DNA of 64,000 bases from Lysobacter sp. S4-A87 (GTDB taxonomy: Bacteria; Pseudomonadota; Gammaproteobacteria; Xanthomonadales; Xanthomonadaceae). This document shows, piece after piece, positions 27,108 through 35,826 of this stretch. The notes beneath the pieces were generated by a model that was not told the DNA's origin, did not search any database, and saw nothing but the letters and a program-made list of their open reading frames with translations. The DNA lies in the NCBI RefSeq assembly GCF_022637455.1, contig NZ_CP093341.1, positions 2,046,001 to 2,110,000 on the forward strand. Reading direction: 5' to 3'. Numbering within the stretch: the stretch's first letter is position 1; each line of letters begins with the position of its first letter. Position numbers and translations under genes: made by a program.

Positions 27108-27962
27108 ATGACACGCCTGGCGCTGTCCGGCGCGGTGCTGCTTGCGTCGGCCAGCGGCACGACGCGCGCGCAGGCGGTGATCGACCTTCACCATGTCTCG
27201 CTGGCCGATGCCGATTTCGGCCCAGCTGCGGAGCTTGGCGGGCGCGAGGATGGCCTGCTGCTGCGCACGCCGAAATTCGATGTCGCCGGTGGCGGGTTCG
27301 ACGTCGCCGCCGACTACACCTACACCCATTACGAGTACAGCGGGCTGGCGACGCGCGACCGCGACCTGCACCGGCTGGAACTGCCACTGACCTGGACCGG
27401 CAACTCACGCACGCATGGGCGGATCGGCGTCGTGCCGACCGTGGCGGCGTCGTCGAACGTGTTCAAGGACCTGTTCTCCCGCGGCGGCGGCGACGACTTC
27501 TCGTTGTATGGCCACGCCAGCATCGAACGACTTCCGAGCCAAGGCTGGGGCTGGCGTGCCGGGGTTGCCTACGATGATGCGTTCGGAGACGAGCGCGCCT
27601 ACCCGCTGCTGGCACTGTTGCACGACAGCGACGCAGTCACGCTGGCGCTTGGGTGGCCGCACACCCGCGTCGACTGGCATGTGCACCCGCAAGTGGACCT
27701 TGGCCTGGACATCGCACCGGCCGGTGGCCGCTGGCATGTGGTCAGCGACGAACGCGACGGCGCCGAATTCTTCTACATCACCAAGGCCTGGCGCGCGCAA
27801 CTGCTGGCGCAGTGGGCGATCACCCCGCACTGGCACCTGGACGCCACCGTCGGCTACGAGTTCGATCGCAGCCACGAATTCGAGGACGACAACGGCGCGC
27901 GCATCGACGAAGACGTCGATTCGACGATCCTGTATGGCGTGAACGTCGCGTACCGGTTCTGA
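27108..27962 (+). CDS. outer-membrane beta-barrel protein, DUF6268-like (284 aa)
   Basis: The signal peptide is TRLALSGAVLLASASGTTRAQA. Alternating hydrophobic/polar strands ending in aromatic residues fill the rest, and the protein ends in Phe (GVNVAYRF), the usual signal for BamA-dependent insertion. The pattern (RDLHRLELPLTW, WRAGVAYDDAFG, WHLDATVGYEFDRSHEF) resembles DUF6268 barrels, an assignment made from memory. The start is uncertain: the ATG at 27108 gives the signal peptide but has an AGGA too close to it. Confidence 0.65.
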   Translation: MTRLALSGAVLLASASGTTRAQAVIDLHHVSLADADFGPAAELGGREDGLLLRTPKFDVAGGGFDVAADYTYTHYEYSGLATRDRDLHRLELPLTWTGNSRTHGRIGVVPTVAASSNVFKDLFSRGGGDDFSLYGHASIERLPSQGWGWRAGVAYDDAFGDERAYPLLALLHDSDAVTLALGWPHTRVDWHVHPQVDLGLDIAPAGGRWHVVSDERDGAEFFYITKAWRAQLLAQWAITPHWHLDATVGYEFDRSHEFEDDNGARIDEDVDSTILYGVNVAYRF

Positions 27963-27967
27963 CGCCC

Positions 27968-28366
27968 CTAGGCGACACCCTCGAGCGTCTGCTTCATCGC
28001 CTCCAGGCCCTGTTCGATCATGCCGCCGATCTGCGCTTCCAGCGTGTCGGGCAGCAGGTCGGCGATCCACACCAGGCGGGTTCCGCCGTCGCCGGACTCG
28101 AAGGCCTGCACCGACGCGTTGTGGTGGGCAAACGGCTCCCCCTGCACCGACCAGACCACCCGCTGCTCGGCGTCGTCGACATCGATGATGCGCTCGCGCA
28201 CGCTCATGCCATTGGCGAAGGTGATCGTGCGCACGTCGCCTTCAAGCTGGCAATCGGTGACGAATCCGCGCACCAGACGCTCATGAATGCGGCCCACGTC
28301 GCGCAGCGCGTCCCAGGCCTGCGCGGGCGGCACCGAGACCTGGATCTCCCTGCGGATCGAGGCCAT
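27968..28366 (-). CDS. SRPBCC/START-like polyketide cyclase-family protein (132 aa)
   Basis: The start MASIRREIQVSVPPAQAWDALRDVGRIHERL and the C-terminal helix DTLEAQIGGMIEQGLEAMKQTLE are typical of the SRPBCC ligand-binding fold. A very strong AGGAGGAAG precedes the ATG at 28366. The ligand is unknown. It stands alone, ending only 6 bp from the convergent barrel gene. Confidence 0.85.
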   Translation of the reverse strand: MASIRREIQVSVPPAQAWDALRDVGRIHERLVRGFVTDCQLEGDVRTITFANGMSVRERIIDVDDAEQRVVWSVQGEPFAHHNASVQAFESGDGGTRLVWIADLLPDTLEAQIGGMIEQGLEAMKQTLEGVA

Positions 28367-28535
28367 GGCACTTCCTCCTGTCGAATGCGTGTGAAGACGG
28401 CCAGCTTCGTGCGCCCTGTGCCGGCAAGATAGTCTGTCGACGCGCAACCCGATGTGAGGCGCCGTCATCACCAATCAGAGCGTCGCGCGTTCGATGGCCG
28501 TATCCTGTCGACTTGGCCAATCGGCGGAGGCCGCC

Positions 28536-29075
28536 ATGAGCACCCATACCGAATACGACCCCGACGACAACTTCGCCCGTTCATTCACCGCCGACGCCGA
28601 CATCGACGAGGAAGCGGCGCTCGAGGCGGTGGCGTGGCAACTCCTGCTGCTGATCAATCCCGGCGACGAAGACGCCGCGATGCAGCAGTTCCAGGCCTGC
28701 CGCGACTCGCTCGACGAGGGCGAGGATCCGGTCGAGCTGATCCGTGACGTGATCGACTGGAAGTCAGGCTTCCACGTCGAGGACAGCGACCCGGCTGGGT
28801 TGATCGAAGTGCTCGACGAACTGGCGTCTCGCTTCAACCTGCGCATCGAGTGGGGCGTGGAGGATCCGACCGACGAGGACTTCCTGTCCGACGCCGAAGT
28901 CCCGTCGCTGATCGGCGTCGCCTACGACCGCCTGCGCGAACATCACTACACACTGTGGACCTGGGAGACCGGGCACGACACGCACGCCGGTTTCATGACC
29001 CTGCAGCGTGACGACGAGGCATTGCGCGCGGTGGCCGGTGCGCTGGGTTTCCACGTCCGGCCCGGCGCGGGTTGA
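28536..29075 (+). CDS. DUF6630-type protein (179 aa)
   Basis: An acidic soluble protein with EEAALEAVAWQLLLLINPGDEDAAMQQFQACRD and the C-terminal YTLWTWETGHDTHAGFMTLQRDDEALRAVAGALG. I match it from memory to DUF6630. Function is unknown. GGAGG is properly spaced before the ATG at 28536. Confidence 0.72.
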   Translation: MSTHTEYDPDDNFARSFTADADIDEEAALEAVAWQLLLLINPGDEDAAMQQFQACRDSLDEGEDPVELIRDVIDWKSGFHVEDSDPAGLIEVLDELASRFNLRIEWGVEDPTDEDFLSDAEVPSLIGVAYDRLREHHYTLWTWETGHDTHAGFMTLQRDDEALRAVAGALGFHVRPGAG

Positions 29076-29190
29076 CGGCTGCTGTCACGCAGGCATTCGC
29101 GCAGGTCATGTGACTTGCACGTGCGCCGGCTCGTCTTCGTTGCCGGCGAACTTGGCTTTGCGCGGCACGGTGGGGGCCGGTTGAGCCTGA

Positions 29191-29706
29191 TCAGATTCCT
29201 TGTGCGGCCATCGCGGCCAGCTTCGCGACGGTGTTCAGGTTGCGTGCGGTGCCGGACTTCGCGGCCGGAATGACCAGCTTCGAGCTGGCCATGCCGTCGC
29301 CGTAGTGCACGTAGATCTCGCACCTGCCCATGGCGATGGCCTCGTCGGTGCGGTGTCGCACGGCCGCCATCGTGTCGGCAGGCGGCGCTGCATCGAGGAA
29401 GATCGCGACGGCGCGGTTGGGCGCGGCATCGGCAAAGGGATTGTCCGCCAGCACCTGTGCCATTTCCGCTGCAGTGCGGATCGCGACACCGACCGGCTTG
29501 CCGGCGTAGCGCTCAAGCACCGCCTCAAGCGATGACTTCGCCTTGGCGGCGGTGCCGGTCGTGTCGAACACGACGTTGCCGCTGGCGATGTAGGTGCGCA
29601 CGTTCGTGAAGCCGAGGGCTTCGCACATGGCGCGCAACTCCGCCATCGGCAGTTTCCCGGTACCGCCGACGTTGACGGCGCGCAGGAGGGCGATGAAGGT
29701 GGCCAT
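29191..29706 (-). CDS. DUF1697 protein (171 aa)
   Basis: The N-terminal MATFIALLRAVNVGGTGKLPMAELRAMCEALGFTNVRTYIASGNVVF is diagnostic of DUF1697 (shown as residues 1-47). The C-terminal ARNLNTVAKLAAMA fits the usual end. It is a soluble cytoplasmic protein of unknown function and normal length. It stands alone. Confidence 0.9.
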   Translation of the reverse strand: MATFIALLRAVNVGGTGKLPMAELRAMCEALGFTNVRTYIASGNVVFDTTGTAAKAKSSLEAVLERYAGKPVGVAIRTAAEMAQVLADNPFADAAPNRAVAIFLDAAPPADTMAAVRHRTDEAIAMGRCEIYVHYGDGMASSKLVIPAAKSGTARNLNTVAKLAAMAAQGI

Positions 29707-29765
29707 CGGCGGAAGGATAGCGTCCCTTCCCGTCCATCATCCCCGATTTCGCGGAGATGACTCGC

Positions 29766-31004
29766 CTACTCCGCCTCGCCCATCGCCAGCGCGACCTCGC
29801 TCTGCGTCGCATCGCGCCGCGCCCACGCATAGATCAGCAAGCCGAACAGCGCCGTGACCGCACCGACCACGCCGGTCGACGTCCAGCCGTAGCCAGCGGT
29901 GATCGCCATGCCGCCCAGCCACGGGCCCAGCGCGTTGGCCATGTTGAAGGCCGAGTGGTTGGAGGCCGCGGCGAGTGTCTGCGCTTCGGCGGCAACGTCC
30001 ATCAGGTGCGCCTGCAGGATCGTCGCCAGCGCGCCCATCGTGCCGACCGCGACCACCACCGGCAGCACCGTCCACACCGAGCGTGCGGCCAGCGGGAACA
30101 GCAGCAGCACCACGATCGACCACACCAGCACCACCGGCGCCGCGCGGAACTGCAGGCGATCGAACAGCCAACCGCCGGCAACCGTGCCGATGATGCCGCC
30201 AATGCCAAAGGCGACCAGGCCAAACGGGATGAAGGTTTCGGCCACGCCGGTGACGTTGACCAGGGTCGGCGCGAGGTAGCTGAAGACGCAGAACATGCCG
30301 GCAAAGCCAATCGCGCCGATGCCCAGCGCCAGCCACACCGGCTTGCGGTTGAAGTCGCGCAGCTCGCGCAGCGCATCCGGGCGCGGTGCGTTCATGCCGC
30401 GCGGCAGCACGCGCATGGTCATCGCCACCGTCATCAGCGCAATCACCGATACCAGCGCGAACGCCCAGCGCCAGCCGAACGCCTGGCCGAGCCAGGTGGC
30501 CAGCGGATTGCCGACCAGCAGGGCGATCGACAGACCCAGCATCACCCGGCCGACCGCCGCGCCGCGTTGCTCCGGTCGGCTGATGCGTGCGGCGACCAGC
30601 GCGGCAATGCCGAAGTAGGCACCGTGCGGCAGGCCGGCGACGAAGCGGGCCAGCATCAGCGTGTGGTAATCCGGCGCCATCGCACTGGCGAGGTTGCCGA
30701 CGGCATAGAAGCCCATCAGCGCCAGCAGCAGGCTGCGGCGGGACATCTTCGAACCCAGGATGGCCAGCACCGGTGCGCCGACCACCACGCCCAGGGCGTA
30801 GGCGCTGATCACGTGGCCGACCTGCGGCTCGCTCACGCCCATGCTGCGGGCGATCTCGTTGATCAGCCCCATGATCACGAACTCGCTGGTACCGATGGCG
30901 AAACCGCCCATCGCCAGGGCGAACAGGATCAGCGCGACCTGGCGCGGGGACAAAACGGGCGTCGACGCCGCGGGGGCCGCAGCGGGGGGGAGATTGGCAG
31001 GCAT
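29766..31004 (-). CDS. AraJ-like MFS efflux transporter (412 aa)
   Basis: Twelve helices are visible with the MFS motif A region AILGSKMSRRSLLLALMG between helices 2 and 3, and GTSEFVIMGLINEIARSMGVSEPQVGHVISAYALG at helix 1-2, which is typical of the AraJ/drug:H+ antiporter group. A proline/alanine-rich N-terminal tail precedes the first helix. It sits in the inner membrane and exports sugars or drugs in known relatives. An ATG at 31022 is an alternative start. It is divergent from the DUF2306 gene. Confidence 0.85.
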   Translation of the reverse strand: MPANLPPAAAPAASTPVLSPRQVALILFALAMGGFAIGTSEFVIMGLINEIARSMGVSEPQVGHVISAYALGVVVGAPVLAILGSKMSRRSLLLALMGFYAVGNLASAMAPDYHTLMLARFVAGLPHGAYFGIAALVAARISRPEQRGAAVGRVMLGLSIALLVGNPLATWLGQAFGWRWAFALVSVIALMTVAMTMRVLPRGMNAPRPDALRELRDFNRKPVWLALGIGAIGFAGMFCVFSYLAPTLVNVTGVAETFIPFGLVAFGIGGIIGTVAGGWLFDRLQFRAAPVVLVWSIVVLLLFPLAARSVWTVLPVVVAVGTMGALATILQAHLMDVAAEAQTLAAASNHSAFNMANALGPWLGGMAITAGYGWTSTGVVGAVTALFGLLIYAWARRDATQSEVALAMGEAE

Positions 31005-31171
31005 GTGGCCATTATGGTGCATTGCAGCATGTGACGGGCGGGTGCTGGCGGCCCACAGCGTTGCGGCAGCGCCCCCATGACACCGGATCTGGCGTACGAC
31101 TCCACCGGTTCGGACGACCAGGACGCTCCGCCAGCTCAGCCTGACCGCCTCCCCACCCTTGGAGGCAGGCG

Positions 31172-31852
31172 ATGAATCGCGGTTGGCAACGTTTCGGATC
31201 CACGGCGCTGCGCTGGACGATGGCACTGGCCTTTGTGGCGCTGTGCCTGGCTGTCTCGGCCTATGCCTTCACCTACGTGTATCTCCCGCACGGACCCGGC
31301 GACCAGATGGCCGCCAAGTTCGCCCTCTCCGGCCTCGACGTACCGGCGCACTTCTTCGGCGCCGGGTTGGCGCTGCTGCTGGCTCCGCTACAGATGAGCA
31401 ACCGCATCCGCCAGGTGGTGCCGCGCCTGCACAGGCTCAGTGGCGGGCTCTACACGGGCGGAGTGCTGTTCGGCGGCCTCGGTGGGCTGTCGCTGTCGAC
31501 CCACGCCACCGGCGGTGCGGCGTCCGGCGTCGGGTTCGCCCTGCTCGCGGTCGCGTGGTTGACCACGACGGGCATCGGGATCGGCTACGCGATCGGCGGC
31601 GACCTCATCCGCCATCGGCGCTGGATGGCGCGCAGCATTGCCCTCACCGCCTCAGCGATCACCCTGCGGCTGACACTCGGCGTCGGCCTTGGCGCGCTGC
31701 ATCTGCCATTCCTGGCCGTCTACATCTTCGCCGCGTGGAGTTGCTGGACGATCAACCTGGCGCTGTGCGAGTTGTGGCTGCACTGGCCGGCCATCCGCGC
31801 GCGGCTGATGGCCACCGGTTCGCTGTCACGAGCCGGCGTCGGCCACGGATGA
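31172..31852 (+). CDS. DUF2306 membrane protein (226 aa)
   Basis: About seven hydrophobic helices are visible, with HRLSGGLYTGGVLFGGLGGLSLSTHATGG and HRRWMARSIALTASAITLR typical of DUF2306. It is a predicted inner-membrane protein with conserved His and Arg residues; function is unknown. A strong GGAGGCAGG-like site lies upstream of the ATG. Its last 27 bases overlap the end of the convergent AraC-type gene. Confidence 0.85.
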   Translation: MNRGWQRFGSTALRWTMALAFVALCLAVSAYAFTYVYLPHGPGDQMAAKFALSGLDVPAHFFGAGLALLLAPLQMSNRIRQVVPRLHRLSGGLYTGGVLFGGLGGLSLSTHATGGAASGVGFALLAVAWLTTTGIGIGYAIGGDLIRHRRWMARSIALTASAITLRLTLGVGLGALHLPFLAVYIFAAWSCWTINLALCELWLHWPAIRARLMATGSLSRAGVGHG

Positions 31853-32950
31853 TGCCTGCGCCTGTGCCTGCCGGTACGCGCTCGGCGTGACCGACAGCTG
31901 CCGCTTGAACGCGGCATTGAAGGTCGACTTGGAGGTGAAGCCGCAGGCGTAGGCGATGTCGAGGATGGTGCGCGTGTCGGCTGCATCGGCCAGGCAGGCC
32001 CGGGCGGCCTCCACGCGCTGGCGGTTGATGTAATCCCAGAAGTTGCCGGCGAAGCGGCGGTTGATGACCGCCGAGACCAGGTACTCGGGATAGCCACTGC
32101 GTCGCGCCAGCTGGCCGATGGTCAGGGCCGGTTCGCTGTAGAGGTGCTCGCCTTCCATCAGCTGCGTCAGCCGCGCTTCGACGGCGGCAAAGCGCGGGTC
32201 GTCCGCGGCGGGAATGGTCTCTGCAGGCGCATCGTTTCCGGGTTCGGCCACCTGCACCACCACTGCTACCTGGCTCAGGCTGAGGTAGCCGATCACGAAC
32301 ACCCAGGCCACCACCGCGCCATAGATCAGCGGGTAATCGATCCACGGGATCCGGAACTGCCATTGCGCCACGGCGATGCACCAGATCACGATCTGCGACA
32401 GCGCCATCGCGTCGATCCAGTGCAGCGACATGCGGTCGGCATCGGAGCGGCGCTGCAGGAGCTCCCCTCTGTAGCGGCGCACGCGCACGAGACCGGCGAA
32501 GACGTAGGACAGGCTGTAGGCGTAGAGGGCCACGTCCAGCCACGGCGAGCCCCACGACCCGCCCGCGGCGATGCGGTCCAGGAATGCCTGCGTCTGCGCG
32601 GGATCCATCAGGAACAGCTTCGCGTGGAGCCCCAGCGCGGCGATGAAGCCAAGCAGGTGCACGCCGTCGCGCACGCCAGGCGCGCGGCCCTGGGTCAACG
32701 CGCGGACATAGAGATAGAACGCGCTGCCATACAGGAACGGAAACAAGCCGACGAACCGGTACAGCTTGAACAGGTCCGCCGATGGTTCACGGAAGTAGAT
32801 CGCCTTCACCGCCAGGTCGAAGCCGATCACCGCGATCCACACCGCCAGCACGCGGTTGGCCTGCGCGTTGACCGGTCGCCGCCACAAGGCAAGCGCCAGC
32901 AGCGCCGCCTGCGCGGCACCGATGAGGAAGACGATGCTCCAGAACTTCAT
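31826..32950 (-). CDS. membrane-anchored AraC-family regulator (374 aa)
   Basis: The N-terminal half contains about seven hydrophobic helices (residues 3-235). A linker follows, then a C-terminal AraC DNA-binding domain (about 270-360: LTIGQLARRSGYPEYLVSAVINRR, and ILDIAYACGFTSKSTFNAAFKRQLSVTPSAYRQ). The layout is that of 7TM-AraC transmembrane regulators that sense a membrane or periplasmic signal. Targets are unknown. Its end overlaps the convergent DUF2306 gene by 27 bp, and the alpha/beta hydrolase gene lies just upstream on the same strand. Confidence 0.88.
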   Translation of the reverse strand: MKFWSIVFLIGAAQAALLALALWRRPVNAQANRVLAVWIAVIGFDLAVKAIYFREPSADLFKLYRFVGLFPFLYGSAFYLYVRALTQGRAPGVRDGVHLLGFIAALGLHAKLFLMDPAQTQAFLDRIAAGGSWGSPWLDVALYAYSLSYVFAGLVRVRRYRGELLQRRSDADRMSLHWIDAMALSQIVIWCIAVAQWQFRIPWIDYPLIYGAVVAWVFVIGYLSLSQVAVVVQVAEPGNDAPAETIPAADDPRFAAVEARLTQLMEGEHLYSEPALTIGQLARRSGYPEYLVSAVINRRFAGNFWDYINRQRVEAARACLADAADTRTILDIAYACGFTSKSTFNAAFKRQLSVTPSAYRQAQAQASSVADAGS

Positions 32951-32960
32951 CGATCGCGCG

Positions 32961-33956
32961 TCATGGTCGGGCCGAAACCACGCTCGTCACGGCATCCACC
33001 ACGACCTGCGGCTGGTCCAGCTGGATCTCATGAGAGGCACCGGGAACGTCGACGCGGCGACCGCGGGTGGAGGCGGCGACCAGGCGTGCGTGGGTCTGGT
33101 TGCGCGCGGCCACGAGGACGCCGCGCACGTCATCCGACACGCCCGTGAAGTCGTTGTCGGCCGACAACACGACGACCGGCATCGCGCCGAAGCTGGCATC
33201 GGGCGGAACGGGCGCGGCAAAGATGGCGGTGTTCTCGTCCAGCTCCGAGTGCAGCGTTGTCCAGTAGCCGGGTTTGAGCTTGTAGGCACGAATGGCTGCG
33301 GCAACCGCGGGGCTCTGCCACGCGGGCGGCTCGCGCAGGCAGGCCTTCAACGGGCCGTCTGCCGCGCCGAGCGTGCCGCCGGCCGCGGCCTGCGCACAGG
33401 CATCGAGGAATGTGTTGCGCTGCTTGCGCATGACCTCGTCATCCTGGCGCCATTGCGCCGGCATCTTTCCTTCGGCGCCCTGCTCCGGCGGATCGACCAG
33501 GACCAGGCCGGTCACGGCGGACGGATACTGCTGCGCATAGCGGCGGACGATGTTGCTTCCGAGCGAATGGCCGACGAGCACCAGTGGCGCCTTCAGCTTC
33601 GCCTTCTCCAGCAGCGCATGCAGGTCATCGACGTCGGCTTGCAGGCTGCGCGGCATCGGGCCAGGGTCGCTGAAGCCATAGCCCGCGCGGTCGTACGAAC
33701 AAACACGCACCTTGTCCGACAGCAGCGACTGCACGCGGAACCACGTGCTCGAGTCCGCATTGCCGCCGGCTTCCAGCACCACGGTGCGCGGCCCCTTGCC
33801 GCTGCAGCGCAGGTTGATCGCGCGGCCGGGGGCGATGCTGACGCGCTCGCCCGCCTGGGCGTAGCTGTCTGGCGTGCGTTGCGGCACGGCCGCGGCGGCG
33901 GGCGTCGCGAGCACGAGCAGGAGCACCGGCGTCATCGTCCAGTACGTCACCTTCAT
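32961..33956 (-). CDS. exported alpha/beta-hydrolase (331 aa)
   Basis: A signal peptide (MKVTYWTMTPVLLLVLATPAAAA) precedes an alpha/beta-hydrolase fold. The nucleophile elbow is GHSLGS, the oxyanion region is LEAGGNADSS, the acid is Asp in LSADNDF and the His is in PGASHEIQLDQP. GGAG lies 6 bases before the ATG at 33956. It is likely a periplasmic esterase or lipase-like enzyme. The gene ends 11 bp before the AraC-type gene starts, so the two may be co-transcribed. Confidence 0.88.
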   Translation of the reverse strand: MKVTYWTMTPVLLLVLATPAAAAVPQRTPDSYAQAGERVSIAPGRAINLRCSGKGPRTVVLEAGGNADSSTWFRVQSLLSDKVRVCSYDRAGYGFSDPGPMPRSLQADVDDLHALLEKAKLKAPLVLVGHSLGSNIVRRYAQQYPSAVTGLVLVDPPEQGAEGKMPAQWRQDDEVMRKQRNTFLDACAQAAAGGTLGAADGPLKACLREPPAWQSPAVAAAIRAYKLKPGYWTTLHSELDENTAIFAAPVPPDASFGAMPVVVLSADNDFTGVSDDVRGVLVAARNQTHARLVAASTRGRRVDVPGASHEIQLDQPQVVVDAVTSVVSARP

Positions 33957-34068
33957 GATCGTCTCCATGGGGGAAGGCAGGCTGGAAGCCTGACAGGCCA
34001 CGGCTGGCGCCCGCAACCGTGCCCGCCACCTTCGCGGATCACCAGCCAGGACCGGTAGAGTCCCGGTC

Positions 34069-34479
34069 ATGGACGCCCTCTCGCCCGCCACGGCCGCTCT
34101 GCTGGCCGACGCCATCCTGTTCGCGCACGTCGGCATCGTCGCCTTCGTCGTGCTCGGCGCGGTGGCGATCCTCATCGGCGGCCTGTGCGGGTGGCGCTGG
34201 GTCCGCGACTTCCGCTGGCGGTTGGCGCACGTGCTGCTGATGGTGTTCATCGCCGCACAGGCGTGGCTGGGCGCGCTGTGCCCGCTGACGATCTGGGAGC
34301 AGGCGCTGCGCGAGCACGCGGGACAGGCGGTCTATCGCGAGTCGTTCATCGCCCACTGGCTGTCGCGGGCGATCTTCTTCGAGGCGCCGTGGTGGGCGTT
34401 CGTGGCGGCGTACTCGTTGTTCGCCGCGATCGTCGTGCTGGAGTGGGTCTTCGTGCGCCCACGGCGACCCGGCAACTAG
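34069..34479 (+). CDS. DUF2784 membrane protein (136 aa)
   Basis: Four hydrophobic helices are visible. The segments LADAILFAHVGIVAFVVLGAVAIL, QAWLGALCPLTIWEQALREHAGQ and SFIAHWLSRAIFFEAPWWAF are the conserved DUF2784 pattern, including the CPLTxWE motif. It is an inner-membrane protein of unknown function and standard length. Confidence 0.9.
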   Translation: MDALSPATAALLADAILFAHVGIVAFVVLGAVAILIGGLCGWRWVRDFRWRLAHVLLMVFIAAQAWLGALCPLTIWEQALREHAGQAVYRESFIAHWLSRAIFFEAPWWAFVAAYSLFAAIVVLEWVFVRPRRPGN

Positions 34480-34558
34480 CGCGGCGCCGGCGCCCCGCGC
34501 TCGAATCGCGTTGCGGCACTATTGGCCGGTGCGATCCGCGAATCGCTTTGATCCGGCC

Positions 34559-34885
34559 CCACATCTCCGACGTGGTCGCGATCTCGCCACCTTCGGTACT
34601 GCGCAGCGTGTAGTGGACGACACCATGGCCGGCCGTGCGGCCGCCGATCTGCGTATCTGTGGCCGGCTCCATCTTCGCATCAGCAAACTGCCGCGCCCTG
34701 GCGGGCACCACCACCTCGATCACGGCCTTGCCCGTGTGCAGAGGCAGCGCGCCGAACGGCTTGTAGAGCACCTTGAGGCTCGGATTCAACCCTTCGTGCG
34801 GCTCCGGATGCTGCGCCAGGACGAGCACAGGCGCGCTCGCCTGCTCGAGCACCCGCCGCTTGAGTTCCCCCAGGCGCACGCTCCT
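34559..34885 (-). pseudogene. remnant of a conserved hypothetical gene
   Basis: In the 484-bp gap between the DUF2784 and MBL genes, the minus strand carries about 109 codons with strong protein character (LAQHPEPHEGLNPSLKVLYKPFGALP, IEVVVPARARQFADAKMEPA, GHGVVHYTLRSTEGGEIATTSEMW). The conserved pattern stops abruptly on both sides: upstream there is no start with a leader, and after EMW the frame runs into unrelated sequence. This looks like the middle of a decayed protein gene whose N- and C-termini are gone. The original family is not named. Confidence 0.55.
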
Positions 34886-34963
34886 GACCCCCCACCCCGG
34901 GTCCTTACGTTGACCCGGAATGTCGGCCCCGCTCCCGCCCGTGGCCGCCCCCCCGGAGCCACC

Positions 34964-35692
34964 ATGACCGTCACCAACTCCCAGTCCGGCACCAACGTCC
35001 ACGAGATCGCCGAGCACATCTACCGGATCAACACGCCGGTGGCGCTGCCGGGCAACACGCCGTTCTCGTTCAACCAGTACCTGGTCGTCGACGACGAGCC
35101 GTTGCTGTTCCACACCGGGTTGCGGGGACTGTTCCCGATGGTGTCCGAAGCGGTCGCCAGCGTGATGCCGCTGGCACGCCTGCGGCATGTGGCGTTCTCG
35201 CATGTCGAGGCGGACGAGTGCGGCTCGATGAACCAGTGGCTGGCAGCAGCGCCGCAAGCAGCGCCGCTATGCGGGACCATCGCGGCGATGGTATCGATGA
35301 ACGACCTCGCCGACCGGCCGCCGCGCGCCCTCGCCGACGGTGAAGTGATATCGCTTGGCCGCCATCGCGTGCGCTGGTTCGACGCGCCGCACCTGCCGCA
35401 TGGCTGGGAGTGCGGCTACCTGATGGAAGAGCACACTTCCACGTTGTTCTGCGGGGATCTGTTCACCCAGCCAGGCACCGGGCATCTGTCGCTCACCGAG
35501 ACTGATGTGCTCGGACCGAGCGAGGCCTTCCGCCATCAGATGGACTACTACGCGCACTCGACCAATAGCGGCGCGATCCTGGAGAAACTGGCGCAGGCCA
35601 GCCCGCACACGCTGGCGTGCATGCATGGGAGCGCGTGGCGTGGGGATGGGGCGGCGCTGTTGCGGGCCCTGGCCGGGGAGTTGGCGCGCTGA
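34964..35692 (+). CDS. metallo-beta-lactamase-fold protein of the flavodiiron (ODP) type (242 aa)
   Basis: This is an MBL fold whose metal motif is FSHVEADECGS (His80, Glu82, Asp84), the H-x-E-x-D arrangement of flavodiiron oxygen/NO reductases, rather than HxHxDH. Further ligands are His143 (APHLPHGWE), Asp165 (FCGDLF) and His221 (CMHGSAW). There is no flavodoxin domain after it, so electrons would have to come from a separate partner. Position 85 is Glu where flavodiiron proteins usually have His. A GGAG site precedes the ATG. It is monocistronic. Confidence 0.83.
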   Translation: MTVTNSQSGTNVHEIAEHIYRINTPVALPGNTPFSFNQYLVVDDEPLLFHTGLRGLFPMVSEAVASVMPLARLRHVAFSHVEADECGSMNQWLAAAPQAAPLCGTIAAMVSMNDLADRPPRALADGEVISLGRHRVRWFDAPHLPHGWECGYLMEEHTSTLFCGDLFTQPGTGHLSLTETDVLGPSEAFRHQMDYYAHSTNSGAILEKLAQASPHTLACMHGSAWRGDGAALLRALAGELAR

Positions 35693-35826
35693 TCTGGCGG
35701 GGCGAGTCGCTTGCTGGCGCGGCGGGGCGTGGGATCTACCAGGCGAGAATGCCTCGCCGAATCCAGTGAACGCTTCGGGACTGGCGTCGTCCATCCGAAC
35801 GACCTCAATCCAGTTGGAGCATCGCC

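Noticed and set aside
29106-29200. Protein-like minus-strand stretch (PRKAKFAGNEDEPAHVQVT) just after DUF1697
   Set aside because: It is out of frame with DUF1697, has no start of its own, and DUF1697 already has its normal C-terminus.
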